A stretch of DNA of 21,153 bases from Deltaproteobacteria bacterium (GTDB taxonomy: Bacteria > Bdellovibrionota > UBA1018). The stretch lies in contig JABDFB010000030.1 in the NCBI GenBank assembly GCA_013286765.1, forward strand, positions 1 through 21,153, written 5' to 3'. Below, one piece after another: positions 8,377-15,404 of this stretch (within the stretch, counting starts at the first letter, position 1; every line of letters starts with the position of its first letter). A program made the translations under genes and the position numbers. Below the pieces are notes generated by a model. It was given only the letters and a program-made list of their open reading frames with translations, was not told where the DNA came from and did not search any database.

Positions 8377-9977
8377 TTTTGTAATTCCTCTAATTCTAAG
8401 GATCGATATGCCTTAATAAAGTCTGCACGGGCCTTGATTTTGGTAGCTTCTGTTAATTTAAGTTCCAAAGATAATAGTCTCTTTTGCAACGTACCAGGAA
8501 GTTGAGAAAGAAGTTTTTTGGACAGATCCTGAGAAAGCTGAGAGAGCAGTGCTTTCAACGAAACGAGTTCCATTTTGGTGCAAATCTCTACAAGCGCTTC
8601 TGCCTGTGTTTCGCTGACGAGCTTATCTACAGAGAAAATACTGTCTAACTTTAGTTCACTAGCTAGAGTGTGGCCTTCGCTGTCGGATAAGAAGACAGGA
8701 TACATGTCGATAGGGTTCTCGTCCGCTGACGCACGATTCTGCCAAAGAGCCTCAATGGTGGCTCCTAGCTCAGTGTCCATTTTGTGGCGATTTTCAATTA
8801 TTTCATTTTGATAATTGTAGAGTGCAATTCCTAATTGAATTTTTTCTTCGGACCCAAGCTGGCTCATTAAGAGCGGCCACTTATCCTGTTCGATATTGCA
8901 CAAACATGCAGCTTTTTGCTGAAGTGACTTGAGACTCGAAAATAGCTTTGAAAGCTGGCCATCTTGAAGACGAGAGAGCTTCATCAGCGGAAGCTCTAAT
9001 TCTGCAACTCTTCTCCAATGAGCTTGATCGAGCTGAGTCTTCAACCATTTTAAGGAGAGTTTTTCACCTTCTGTTGTAGAAGCAAGCGAAAGTGCTGTCA
9101 GACTCTTTAATCCCACCGGAGAGAGTTGAAGGCTTTGGGATAGTTTCTTAGGTTCAAAAATGCTAGTTATTTTTCTTAGATTGGTAAAGTCCTGGTCGAG
9201 GGCTAACTTCTCCACTAACCATTTAAGATCATCGCGGTAAGTTTTTAATAGGTATTCTTGTTCCGGGTTTTCGTTAACAGGAAAGATTTTTGAAAATTCC
9301 GTTTCTTCGCTGGTTTTTCCGGAGGTTTCATTTGCTTTGCCGATCCCCTCTTTTATTCGTCGGAAAAGTTCTGCTCTTTCTCTTAGATGCTTAATTCGGC
9401 CACGAGTAACTAAAACGAGCCCAAGGATCAGTCCAATAAGAACCAGTAAACCTAGAGTTACTAAGCAAACTGGCCAAATGAGATCTTTGATTTCTACCAG
9501 GGGTCGATCACCTTCTTCAGTTTTCTTCAGATTGGGGGAAATACCGCCGATCTTTTTTAGTTGTACTGTTAGTGGAACTGGGCAATCGTTTGCCAGTTGA
9601 TATAACATAATTTGCTGTAGAGATTTTCGATCACCTTCACTTAGTTTATTGTTAACAAGAACTGTTAATAGTACGGATTTTAATTCCGGAGTAGATGTGC
9701 TCTGCTTCGAACGAGTAAAGCCTAAGTTATCCAAAACTCGATTAGAAACAGTTTTAATTTGTGGATCGATCCTAAATCCGGGGCAGTCTTGACCACAATG
9801 CATCTCTAAAAGTGCTGAAACAATGGGAGAGAGCTTTTCACGAATCGCCATACCAGCGTCTTTAGTTGAAAGCTCAGGAGTTTTTTCTGTTACCGAATCC
9901 GGCGTTTCAGCTGAAAGCACAGGCGTACCGGCAGTTATTATCATGAGCGCTAAAATGGAACCAAAAACCTTCTTCAT
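8373..9977 (-). CDS. Single-pass membrane protein resembling a reduced FliF-FliG fusion
   Basis: This 534-aa protein has a signal peptide (1-23, LSA-ET), a periplasmic domain (24-165), one strong membrane segment (about 166-190) with basic residues after it, and a cytoplasmic, helical C-terminal half (about 195-534). In the periplasmic part, SVLLTVLVNNKLSEGDRKSL (101-120) resembles the ring-building strand/helix of FliF just before its second membrane helix. The last ~100 residues align by eye with the FliG C-terminal torque domain: F..D.LV, then a helix LVEICTKM, then L..LL..L....S.KLL..LP...Q..LL...L. The match is to hydrophobic spacing; the classical torque-helix arginine is not evident. 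It follows the MotB-like gene by 23 bp, with an AAGGAA ribosome-binding site. If correct, it provides the rotor or docking partner for the stator genes beside it. An unrelated helical protein remains possible. Confidence 0.6.
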   Translation of the reverse strand: MKKVFGSILALMIITAGTPVLSAETPDSVTEKTPELSTKDAGMAIREKLSPIVSALLEMHCGQDCPGFRIDPQIKTVSNRVLDNLGFTRSKQSTSTPELKSVLLTVLVNNKLSEGDRKSLQQIMLYQLANDCPVPLTVQLKKIGGISPNLKKTEEGDRPLVEIKDLIWPVCLVTLGLLVLIGLILGLVLVTRGRIKHLRERAELFRRIKEGIGKANETSGKTSEETEFSKIFPVNENPEQEYLLKTYRDDLKWLVEKLALDQDFTNLRKITSIFEPKKLSQSLQLSPVGLKSLTALSLASTTEGEKLSLKWLKTQLDQAHWRRVAELELPLMKLSRLQDGQLSKLFSSLKSLQQKAACLCNIEQDKWPLLMSQLGSEEKIQLGIALYNYQNEIIENRHKMDTELGATIEALWQNRASADENPIDMYPVFLSDSEGHTLASELKLDSIFSVDKLVSETQAEALVEICTKMELVSLKALLSQLSQDLSKKLLSQLPGTLQKRLLSLELKLTEATKIKARADFIKAYRSLELEELQK

Positions 9978-10000
9978 AAATATTCCTTCAAAATCAGCAA

Positions 10001-10615
10001 CTAAAAAATCAGCAAATTCACCCGTCTATTTTTAGAAAAATCTTCCTGAGTGGCTAGGGGCCTTGTGTCGGAAAAACCGTGCACCATCATTTGCCTCTCA
10101 TTCACTCCGTTCTCCTTTAGAAAATGCAGAACTTCTACGGCTCTCATTGCCGAGAGGGCCCAATTACTTGAAAATTGTTTATTGTGGATCGGGATATGAT
10201 CTGTGTGACCTTCTATTGCCAGTTGAAAACTCTTTTCAATTTTCGCCAAAATGATGGCAAATTCCTTTAAAGTTTTCACGCCATTGAGAGAGACAGCAGC
10301 TTCACCAGAGCTAAATAAAACGTTTTCGTCAAACTGGACGGAAAGCCCTTGATCCGTCAGTTCCGTTTTAACTTTTCCGTCTAAATTCTGTTCTTTGATG
10401 GATTGATCCAGCTGAGCCTTAACGTCTTGTAAAGCGCTATGTGTTTTCTTATTAAACGTCTGCTTCAACATGTCCAATCGAGAGCGACTCACTGTGGAAA
10501 TGGAGAGCATCAGACAAAAGAAGACAAAAAGTAGAGTGATCAGGTCGGCGTAGCTCACCAACCAGTTTTCTGAATCTCCATCTTCAAGTTCTCGTCTATG
10601 CGGAAAAGACATCAT
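10001..10615 (-). CDS. MotB-type stator subunit with OmpA peptidoglycan-binding domain
   Basis: This 204-aa protein has a short cytoplasmic N-terminus, then WLVSYADLITLLFVFF (18-33), the MotB signature in which Asp24 is the ion-carrying residue, in a single membrane segment (about 20-40). A helical periplasmic linker (45-85) follows, then an OmpA/MotB peptidoglycan-binding domain (about 87-204) with IEGHTDHIPI, SSNWALSAMRA, HGFSDTRPLA and the terminal NRRVNLLIF. The OmpA domain separates it from ExbD, TolR and AglQ/AglS, which lack it. The protein is shorter than flagellar MotB (about 260-300 aa), mainly through a short C-terminus. Two ATGs occur in tandem; an AGGAG ribosome-binding site lies 8-11 nt upstream. 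It overlaps the MotA-type gene by 4 bp, typical of stator pairs. Confidence 0.9.
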   Translation of the reverse strand: MMSFPHRRELEDGDSENWLVSYADLITLLFVFFCLMLSISTVSRSRLDMLKQTFNKKTHSALQDVKAQLDQSIKEQNLDGKVKTELTDQGLSVQFDENVLFSSGEAAVSLNGVKTLKEFAIILAKIEKSFQLAIEGHTDHIPIHNKQFSSNWALSAMRAVEVLHFLKENGVNERQMMVHGFSDTRPLATQEDFSKNRRVNLLIF

Positions 10616-11427
10616 GGTTGCGCACTCCTAGATGGATGGGAAGTAGCGATTGTCTTTTTTTCCGATTTATTCAATTCAAAACAGAATGAGCGAAGTTCTT
10701 GATTTAGAAGTGTCGGATCGGCTTGTTTTGCGACCGAAACAAACCAGTGTGCAATCATCTGATTTCTTTTCAATGCTTGGTCCCGAATGTCAGAGACAAA
10801 CTTTTGCATCGGAGCAAAAATTAAAGTAAAGCCGATCACACCGAAGAGGGTCCCTTGCATGGCTAGGCCCATGCTCTTGCTGATTTGATTCATATCGGAA
10901 ATATTTTGCAGCAAGCTAGTCATACCTAAAACGGTGGCTAGCATTCCGAAATAAGGAGCCATTTTTGCGAAAAAGTGAAAAGCTTTTGATAGGGAATCCC
11001 ATTGCTCGTCTTCAGCGTAGATCTTTCTCTGTAGTAGTCTTTCGACTTCCTCAGTCTGGTACTTTGCGGAGAAGAGTTCACCCGCATAGCGAATAGTGAA
11101 ATCAGGGTGAGCTTCGGAAAATTTTACCATCTGTGAAAAACCAAATTGTCCTCGTACTTGAAAGGACATATTTTCGAGGTCGTCAAGAATTTTTGAATTG
11201 GGTGATTTTTGCATTTCGAAAAAACGATTGAACATGCTTCTAAAATTCAACGATGCTTTTCCAAATAGAACCCAAACCAACACGGGTGCTAAAATGACGA
11301 AGACCGCGGCCTTAACGTCTAAGCCAGTCTCTGACGATAGTTTTGATTCCGATGCAATTAAGACAATACATAAGACCAGTACAAAGAGCGCAACCAGTCG
11401 TATGGTTGTCTTATAGATAAAGTTCAT
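10612..11427 (-). CDS. MotA/TolQ/ExbB-type stator subunit (MotA-like)
   Basis: This 271-aa inner-membrane protein has four predicted membrane segments: about 9-26, 39-55, 150-173 and 188-207. A cytoplasmic loop of roughly 95 residues lies between TM2 and TM3. TM3 begins with the family signature MAPYFGMLATVLGM (156-169), including the conserved Pro158. TM4 carries MQGTLFGVIGF and is followed by FAPMQK, as in MotA. With the MotB-like gene next to it, it should form an ion-conducting stator (five MotA to two MotB in known structures). The loop and short C-terminal tail (about 210-271) are MotA-sized, unlike the long tail of ZorA. It has the strongest ribosome-binding site of the operon (TAGGAGAG, 6-7 nt from the ATG), which suggests high expression. 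Its start overlaps the TPR lipoprotein stop. Confidence 0.9.
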   Translation of the reverse strand: MNFIYKTTIRLVALFVLVLCIVLIASESKLSSETGLDVKAAVFVILAPVLVWVLFGKASLNFRSMFNRFFEMQKSPNSKILDDLENMSFQVRGQFGFSQMVKFSEAHPDFTIRYAGELFSAKYQTEEVERLLQRKIYAEDEQWDSLSKAFHFFAKMAPYFGMLATVLGMTSLLQNISDMNQISKSMGLAMQGTLFGVIGFTLIFAPMQKFVSDIRDQALKRNQMIAHWFVSVAKQADPTLLNQELRSFCFELNKSEKKTIATSHPSRSAQP

Positions 11428-12029
11428 AAATTCTCTCCTAAATCATTTTCAATTGCCAAAATCGCTTCCTCGAGATCTGCGTTGGATTTATCCAGTTTTT
11501 GTGCTCGTTTGAACGACCCAAGGGCCAACTTTTTTTCTCCAATTTTGCGATAAAGTGTGCCTTGCATGATGAAAAGTTTTGCCTGCTTTGGGTACTGTTC
11601 GACTAGTGGAGCAAGCCGGATCAGCGCTTCAGAATATTTTTCTTTAGTATAGAGATCTTCGACTTCGGCTGTACCATTTAGATAGGAGAGGCTAAGGGGG
11701 CCCTTCTGATCGGAGCTTTTCACTTTTCCTTCACTGATGATTCTATCTGCGAAGGTGACTGCCAGATCCTTGTCGTTGGGATCTTTTTTTTGCATGTTTT
11801 CAACAACCAGTGTTTCAGGCGAGTGGTGCAATGGAATTGTTAAGCTCTCTTTTTTACCCGTTTGAACATCTTCGACTTGAAAATTTATGTTTCGTGCTAA
11901 GTCCTTTTCGCTCGCACTATAGGGCGGCGTAATCCACATACGGGTTTTTTTGCCGGAACAACTGACTATAAAAACCATTGTAATAGTCGCGGTTATCGAA
12001 ATTAAATATCTAAAAATCTTCTTATCCAT
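11424..12029 (-). CDS. TPR lipoprotein of the motor operon
   Basis: The frame can start at GTG (12041) or at ATG (12029). I prefer 12029 because an AGGTGA ribosome-binding site sits 8 nt upstream of it and would lie inside the longer reading. The 201-aa product has a lipoprotein signal with lipobox IVSC (Cys24 from this start), a beta-rich middle region, and two TPR-like units near the C-terminus (LYTKEKYSEALIRLAPLVEQ; LYRKIGEKKLALGSFKRAQK). It is expected in the periplasm, anchored to a membrane by lipid. It overlaps the MotA-like gene by 4 bp and follows the FlgO-like gene by about 20 bp. Small TPR lipoproteins serve as pilotins or scaffolds for outer-membrane rings and barrels; that role here is inferred from its position between the FlgO-like protein and the stator. 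Confidence 0.8.
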   Translation of the reverse strand: MDKKIFRYLISITATITMVFIVSCSGKKTRMWITPPYSASEKDLARNINFQVEDVQTGKKESLTIPLHHSPETLVVENMQKKDPNDKDLAVTFADRIISEGKVKSSDQKGPLSLSYLNGTAEVEDLYTKEKYSEALIRLAPLVEQYPKQAKLFIMQGTLYRKIGEKKLALGSFKRAQKLDKSNADLEEAILAIENDLGENL

Positions 12030-12037
12030 AATCTCAT

Positions 12038-12043
12038 TCACCT
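12038..12043 (-). promoter_or_regulatory. Ribosome-binding site deciding the TPR lipoprotein start
   Basis: AGGTGA on the minus strand lies 8 nt upstream of the ATG at 12029. It overlaps the alternative GTG at 12041, which itself has only a weaker purine stretch ahead of it. This favours the shorter protein. Confidence 0.6.
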
Positions 12044-12048
12044 GCCCA

Positions 12049-13257
12049 TTACCATGTCATCGAAAGTCTGAATAAAAGCCCCAGCCCACCAAAGGTTCCA
12101 GCTTTATCTGATCCTTCAGAAGCAACCTCACCATTATTTATTTCTTTGAGAATTTCGTCCGATAAAACCGATGTCTTAAATATATAAATCGGCATAAGAC
12201 TGAACGAAAAACGCCTAATCATTTGGAATTCTGGTCCCATTCCAATATAGGGTGTAACAAATCCGAGGCCAAGCAGTGCTCCGGCTTCAGTTGCGAGCGC
12301 AAATCGCATTGTGGATATATTGTATGGATTGAATATGTAAGTGAACTTGGGTCCGAGTTTCGCAGCAAAACCAATTGGTTTGCCTATGTTCTTCTTTTTA
12401 AGGTCGTCCTCATCAATGCCAACGTTAAACATTATTCCTGCGACGAATCCAAATAGCTTTCTTCCTCGATCGAATCGCTCTCCGATAAATAAATCAAGCG
12501 CGGGCATCATGAAACGATTGGAGCCACCACCGATATCGAGACCAGGCATGGAATTAAGTCCAAAGCTCGTGCTGAGTGCAAAAGCGGTTTCCCCTAAAAT
12601 GACATGCGATAGTGAATCTCTATGGCCGAGTTCGTAGGGGTCCTGTTCGTTCAGATTTTCGCGATCTCGCACTACCTGGGCCATGGAATATTGCTGACTC
12701 CAAAGGACATGGTCTGTCGAAGCTCTTACGAGGCGAATATTCAGAATTAAATCTTCCGGAGTGTAATTGAGATCCGCGTAGATCACATGATCTGTCCCAG
12801 CCTCAGAGCTAATACGTTTCGCCCGGCCTGTATCCGACGAATAGTTTTCAAAACGCAGCTGCCCATTGCCGGATTTAGTAAGCCTTGCCTCATCGCAATT
12901 AAGGCACTGTTTGACTTGGAGTTTATTTGAAAATAGGAGCGTCCGCTCTAATTTCTGACGGAAGTTGCGCTGATAGTGAGGCGGAAGATTCTCGTTAATT
13001 CTAACTTCATAAACTAATAGACTTGTTGTGTAGTGCTCGATCTTTGGTAAGTCTTTCTGCAAGATGGAGAGTAATTCGTCTTCCACCTTTTCGTAGGGCA
13101 CTTTAAGCCATTCAACATCTTTATTTTGTGGGGGCGTTTGTAAAGAGGCCTGCGCCGATGAATCATTTGCTAGGGTAGCTGACGGAGAGATCTGGAGGGA
13201 TAGAAAAAGAGATAGCGCGAGGACTAAAAAATGAATACGCATAATTCCAAATACCAT
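12049..13257 (-). CDS. Outer-membrane protein: FlgO/CsgG-like domain plus barrel-like C-terminus
   Basis: This 402-aa exported protein is the first gene of the motor operon. The signal peptide is best read from the internal Met6 (13242; MRIHFLVLALSLFLSLQISP, cleavage after ATLA at about 30), so 13242 may be the true start; neither start has a strong ribosome-binding site. Residues about 45-200 form a periplasmic alpha/beta domain like FlgO, CsgG or TolB N-terminal domains: TTSLLVYEVRIN, a helix and strand with LQVKQCLNC, then HVIYADLNYTPEDLILNIRL and DHVLWSQQYS (the A.V.G.L...RLVDA.TG.VVWS pattern). Residues about 218-402 are Gly- and aromatic-rich alternating strands consistent with an outer-membrane barrel, ending SMTW. 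FlgO belongs to the outer-membrane ring of sheathed flagella, so this fits an outer-membrane collar for the stator complex. The fold calls are inference. Confidence 0.65.
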   Translation of the reverse strand: MVFGIMRIHFLVLALSLFLSLQISPSATLANDSSAQASLQTPPQNKDVEWLKVPYEKVEDELLSILQKDLPKIEHYTTSLLVYEVRINENLPPHYQRNFRQKLERTLLFSNKLQVKQCLNCDEARLTKSGNGQLRFENYSSDTGRAKRISSEAGTDHVIYADLNYTPEDLILNIRLVRASTDHVLWSQQYSMAQVVRDRENLNEQDPYELGHRDSLSHVILGETAFALSTSFGLNSMPGLDIGGGSNRFMMPALDLFIGERFDRGRKLFGFVAGIMFNVGIDEDDLKKKNIGKPIGFAAKLGPKFTYIFNPYNISTMRFALATEAGALLGLGFVTPYIGMGPEFQMIRRFSFSLMPIYIFKTSVLSDEILKEINNGEVASEGSDKAGTFGGLGLLFRLSMTW

Positions 13258-13342
13258 AAATAAATACTTTCAAATTTTATAGAATTAGACGGAAACAGAG
13301 GCAATCAGAAATTCGTAATTCAAATTGTTTTGTCTGAATTCG

Positions 13343-13350
13343 TTGCGCAA
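13343..13350. promoter_or_regulatory. 8-bp palindrome at the motor operon start point
   Basis: TTGCGCAA is a perfect 8-bp palindrome that overlaps the 3' end of the -10 element and reaches the expected transcription start. It sits inside a wider CGTTG...CAACG inverted repeat (13342-13359 region). Its position would suit a repressor operator. Short palindromes also arise by chance. Confidence 0.35.
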
Positions 13351-13377
13351 TTTACAACGAATGGAGTTGAAAGTCAA
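13349..13377 (-). promoter_or_regulatory. Sigma70-like promoter of the ten-gene motor operon
   Basis: On the minus strand TTGACT (13377-13372) is followed by exactly 17 nt and then TAAATT (13354-13349). This is a near-consensus housekeeping promoter. The start point would be near 13342, leaving a leader of about 85-100 nt before the FlgO-like gene. No comparable promoter stands out between the ten genes, which mostly overlap, so one transcript for 13257-3300 is the simplest reading. Confidence 0.7.
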
Positions 13378-13506
13378 TACATACATTGAAAATATTTAAT
13401 AAATATAAACTTATGTAGTAGATAATTGAATTGGTTTAGCAGATATTTAATGTGCGAAACTGCTTTTCAGGGAAGGGGTCTAGTGCTCTGAATGGCTCGC
13501 TTAATA

Positions 13507-13527
13507 CCCACTACGCTGCCGTAGGGG
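13507..13527 (+). promoter_or_regulatory. Stable hairpin in the rlmL leader
   Basis: CCC-A-CTACG / CTGC loop / CGTAG-GGG forms an eight-pair stem with one bulged A, 58 nt before the rlmL ATG. No T-run follows, so it is not an obvious intrinsic terminator of plus-strand transcription. It could affect rlmL translation or mRNA stability. Confidence 0.4.
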
Positions 13528-13584
13528 CCACTTCTCGAATTAACCCTCCCCAATGGGCCTAAAAATCTGGTACAACCCCCCAGC

Positions 13585-14766
13585 ATGTCATTCCAAAAGG
13601 ATATTTATGACTATTTCGCTACGGCAGCCTTGGGGATTGAGCAAATCCTTGCTCAAGAACTGGCGGCCCTGGGGGCGCAGGAAATCCAAGTCAGTAAAGC
13701 GGGGGTCCGCTTCCGTGGCCCTTTGGAGCTAGGTTATAAAGCTTGCCTCTGGCTGCGAACGGCAAATCGAGTCTTGTTGGTACTTAGCCGATTTCCGGCG
13801 CCAGATTCTGACAGCCTCTACCGTGGGGTTCGAAAAATTCACTGGACGGATCATCTCACTTATAAAGATACGTTGGCGGTAGACTTTTCTGCTTCGTCGT
13901 CTGACATTGCCACCAGGGGAGTACATACGCATTTTGCGGCATTAAAGGTCAAAGATGCAATAGTAGATCAATTTAGGGTAGTAACGGGAGACCGTCCTTC
14001 CATCGACACGGCGACGCCAGACGTCCGAATTAATGTTTATCTAACCAATGGCGAAGCAACCGTCTGCATCGATTTATCCGGCGATAGTCTCCATTTGAGG
14101 GGGTATCGAAGGGAAGGAAGTGCGGCGCCACTCAAGGAAAACCTGGCGGCAGCCCTCCTCCTCCAGGCAGGATGGAACACCGATAGCGTTCGCGAACAGC
14201 CAGATCGAGCATTTTTGGATCCGATGTGTGGGTCGGCGACGCTGCTTATTGAAGCAGCGCTTATTGCTGCAAATGCAGCGCCCGGTCTAATGCGGCGCTA
14301 TTATGGATTTTTAGGTTGGCAGGGGCACGTCCCCAAACTTTGGCAAAGGATCAAGGAAGAAGCACAATCGCAGCATGTCACTAACGCTAAAAAAATCCCA
14401 CGCATTGTTGGCTATGATAGCGATGCCCGAGCAATTCGGATTGCGATTGCCAATATTGAGAGGGCGGGTTTCACCGGGATAGTCCACGTCGAAAAATGCG
14501 ATTTGAAAATGGCCGAGCTGACTTCTAAAAAAGGGCTCTTAGTGGTGAATCCCCCTTATGGAGAAAGACTAGGCGAGATTGAGACGCTCAAACCGTTGTA
14601 CAAAGACCTGGGCGATGTTTTTAAACAGCGGTTTAAGGGGTGGGAAGCTTATGTTTTTACCGGAAGTCGTGAGTTAGCAAAGTCCGTAGGGCTCAAAACG
14701 ACCCAAAAGACAGTATTCTATAACGGACCGATCGAGTGTCGCCTTCTGAAGTACGAGATCTTTTAA
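13585..14766 (+). CDS. rlmL: RlmL-type 23S rRNA (guanine-N2) methyltransferase with THUMP domain
   Basis: This 393-aa protein matches the RlmL family throughout. It starts with DYFATAALGIEQILAQEL (9-26), has a THUMP RNA-binding domain (about 45-165), the linker HLRGYRREGSAAPLKENLAA (170-189), and a Rossmann methyltransferase domain with DPMCGSATLLIEAAL (212-226) and the catalytic NPPYGERLG (322-330) typical of N2-guanine methyltransferases. In E. coli the same domain is the N-terminal half of RlmKL and makes m2G2445 in 23S rRNA; here the RlmK half is absent, as in many bacteria. The ATG is the only plausible start before an upstream in-frame stop, yet it has no clear Shine-Dalgarno. The 3' end overlaps the next gene if that gene uses its GTG start. 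Confidence 0.9.
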   Translation: MSFQKDIYDYFATAALGIEQILAQELAALGAQEIQVSKAGVRFRGPLELGYKACLWLRTANRVLLVLSRFPAPDSDSLYRGVRKIHWTDHLTYKDTLAVDFSASSSDIATRGVHTHFAALKVKDAIVDQFRVVTGDRPSIDTATPDVRINVYLTNGEATVCIDLSGDSLHLRGYRREGSAAPLKENLAAALLLQAGWNTDSVREQPDRAFLDPMCGSATLLIEAALIAANAAPGLMRRYYGFLGWQGHVPKLWQRIKEEAQSQHVTNAKKIPRIVGYDSDARAIRIAIANIERAGFTGIVHVEKCDLKMAELTSKKGLLVVNPPYGERLGEIETLKPLYKDLGDVFKQRFKGWEAYVFTGSRELAKSVGLKTTQKTVFYNGPIECRLLKYEIF

Positions 14767-15401
14767 AACCTTACCCTTTGACCCAGCAAGAAATTTTGAT
14801 AGACCTAATTGCTATGGAAAAGCAAGAAAACAGCGGAGCAGAAAATCCTGGGGAGCTTTTGCGAGACTCCGATGCGCAAACGAACGAGACCCTCAGCCAA
14901 ATTATTGATTATGAACGGGTCTTATCCAATCGAATATCGGGGGTTAAGACGGTTTTAGTTGTTATATCAGCAAGAGGAATGGCTTTCGATCGAGAAGCCC
15001 TGAGGACAAAAATCGCGGTGGCCTATCCCGACGCAAAGGTCTTCTTCAAAACCACTCAAAATGCTTCCTTGGGCGAGGAGATCCCCGCTAAGGTAGATTT
15101 ACTGATTGATTTTACCGGCCCGGGGGAGAGGCAGAGCTGGTGCTTCGCAAAGAAATTACGTAAAATGGCTCGCGTAGTGGTGGGACGAAACGCTGGCTGG
15201 TTTAGGCGCAAAATCTATGATCGCGTTTTTGATGAATCCGCATCGCCTGAGCCTTTATCGGAAGAAATATTGGAAAGAGAAAGAGCAGTACAGAAGCACG
15301 TCCTGGCCATGGCGGGTATTCCGCTTTTCCAGATGAGCAATACTCCCCCGGATCTCGGAAAGACTATCGCTTTGGAATTACCCGGCATGCGAAAGTTGTA
15401 A
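14736..15401 (+). CDS. Conserved-looking protein of unknown function
   Basis: I do not recognise this 221-aa cytoplasmic protein. From the GTG at 14736 it overlaps rlmL by 31 bp; an ATG at 14814 would give a 195-aa product without overlap, and neither start has a strong ribosome-binding site. A strand-rich segment VKTVLVVISARGMAF (about 70-84), then YPDAKVFFK and VDLLIDFTGP, followed by a basic region (KKLRKMARVVVGRNAGWFRR), suggests a Rossmann-like fold. The spacing weakly recalls the N-terminal half of family 9 glycosyltransferases, but half the enzyme would be missing. The C-terminus is acidic then Leu-rich (EEILERERAVQKHVLAMAGI). It sits between rlmL and resB, 3 bp from the latter, so co-expression is likely. 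Confidence 0.7.
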   Translation: MSPSEVRDLLKPYPLTQQEILIDLIAMEKQENSGAENPGELLRDSDAQTNETLSQIIDYERVLSNRISGVKTVLVVISARGMAFDREALRTKIAVAYPDAKVFFKTTQNASLGEEIPAKVDLLIDFTGPGERQSWCFAKKLRKMARVVVGRNAGWFRRKIYDRVFDESASPEPLSEEILERERAVQKHVLAMAGIPLFQMSNTPPDLGKTIALELPGMRKL

Positions 15402-15404
15402 ACT

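Larger units (their letters stand above)
13258..13584. other. 327-bp divergent intergenic regulatory region
   Basis: This gap separates the motor operon (minus) from the rlmL operon (plus). Its left half is AT-rich and holds a good minus-strand sigma70-like promoter at 13349-13377 with a palindrome next to it. A GATAAT at 13421-13426 could be a plus-strand -10, but no convincing -35 accompanies it. The right half is more GC-rich and holds a hairpin (13507-13527) in what would be the rlmL leader. I see no small gene; the rlmL frame has an upstream stop at 13522. Confidence 0.7.

Noticed and set aside
10001..11427. Zorya-type anti-phage system (ZorA/ZorB)
   Set aside because: The MotA-like protein is only 271 aa, without the long cytoplasmic coiled tail of ZorA, and no ZorC, ZorD or ZorE nuclease/helicase genes are nearby; neighbours are envelope proteins.
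10001..11427. Tol-Pal or ExbBD energy-transfer pair
   Set aside because: The small subunit has the MotB YADLITLLFVFF motif and its own OmpA domain, and no tolA, tolB or pal genes are present.
13585..14766. RlmKL fusion enzyme
   Set aside because: The protein ends at 393 aa after the RlmL catalytic domain; the following gene shows no RlmK motifs.
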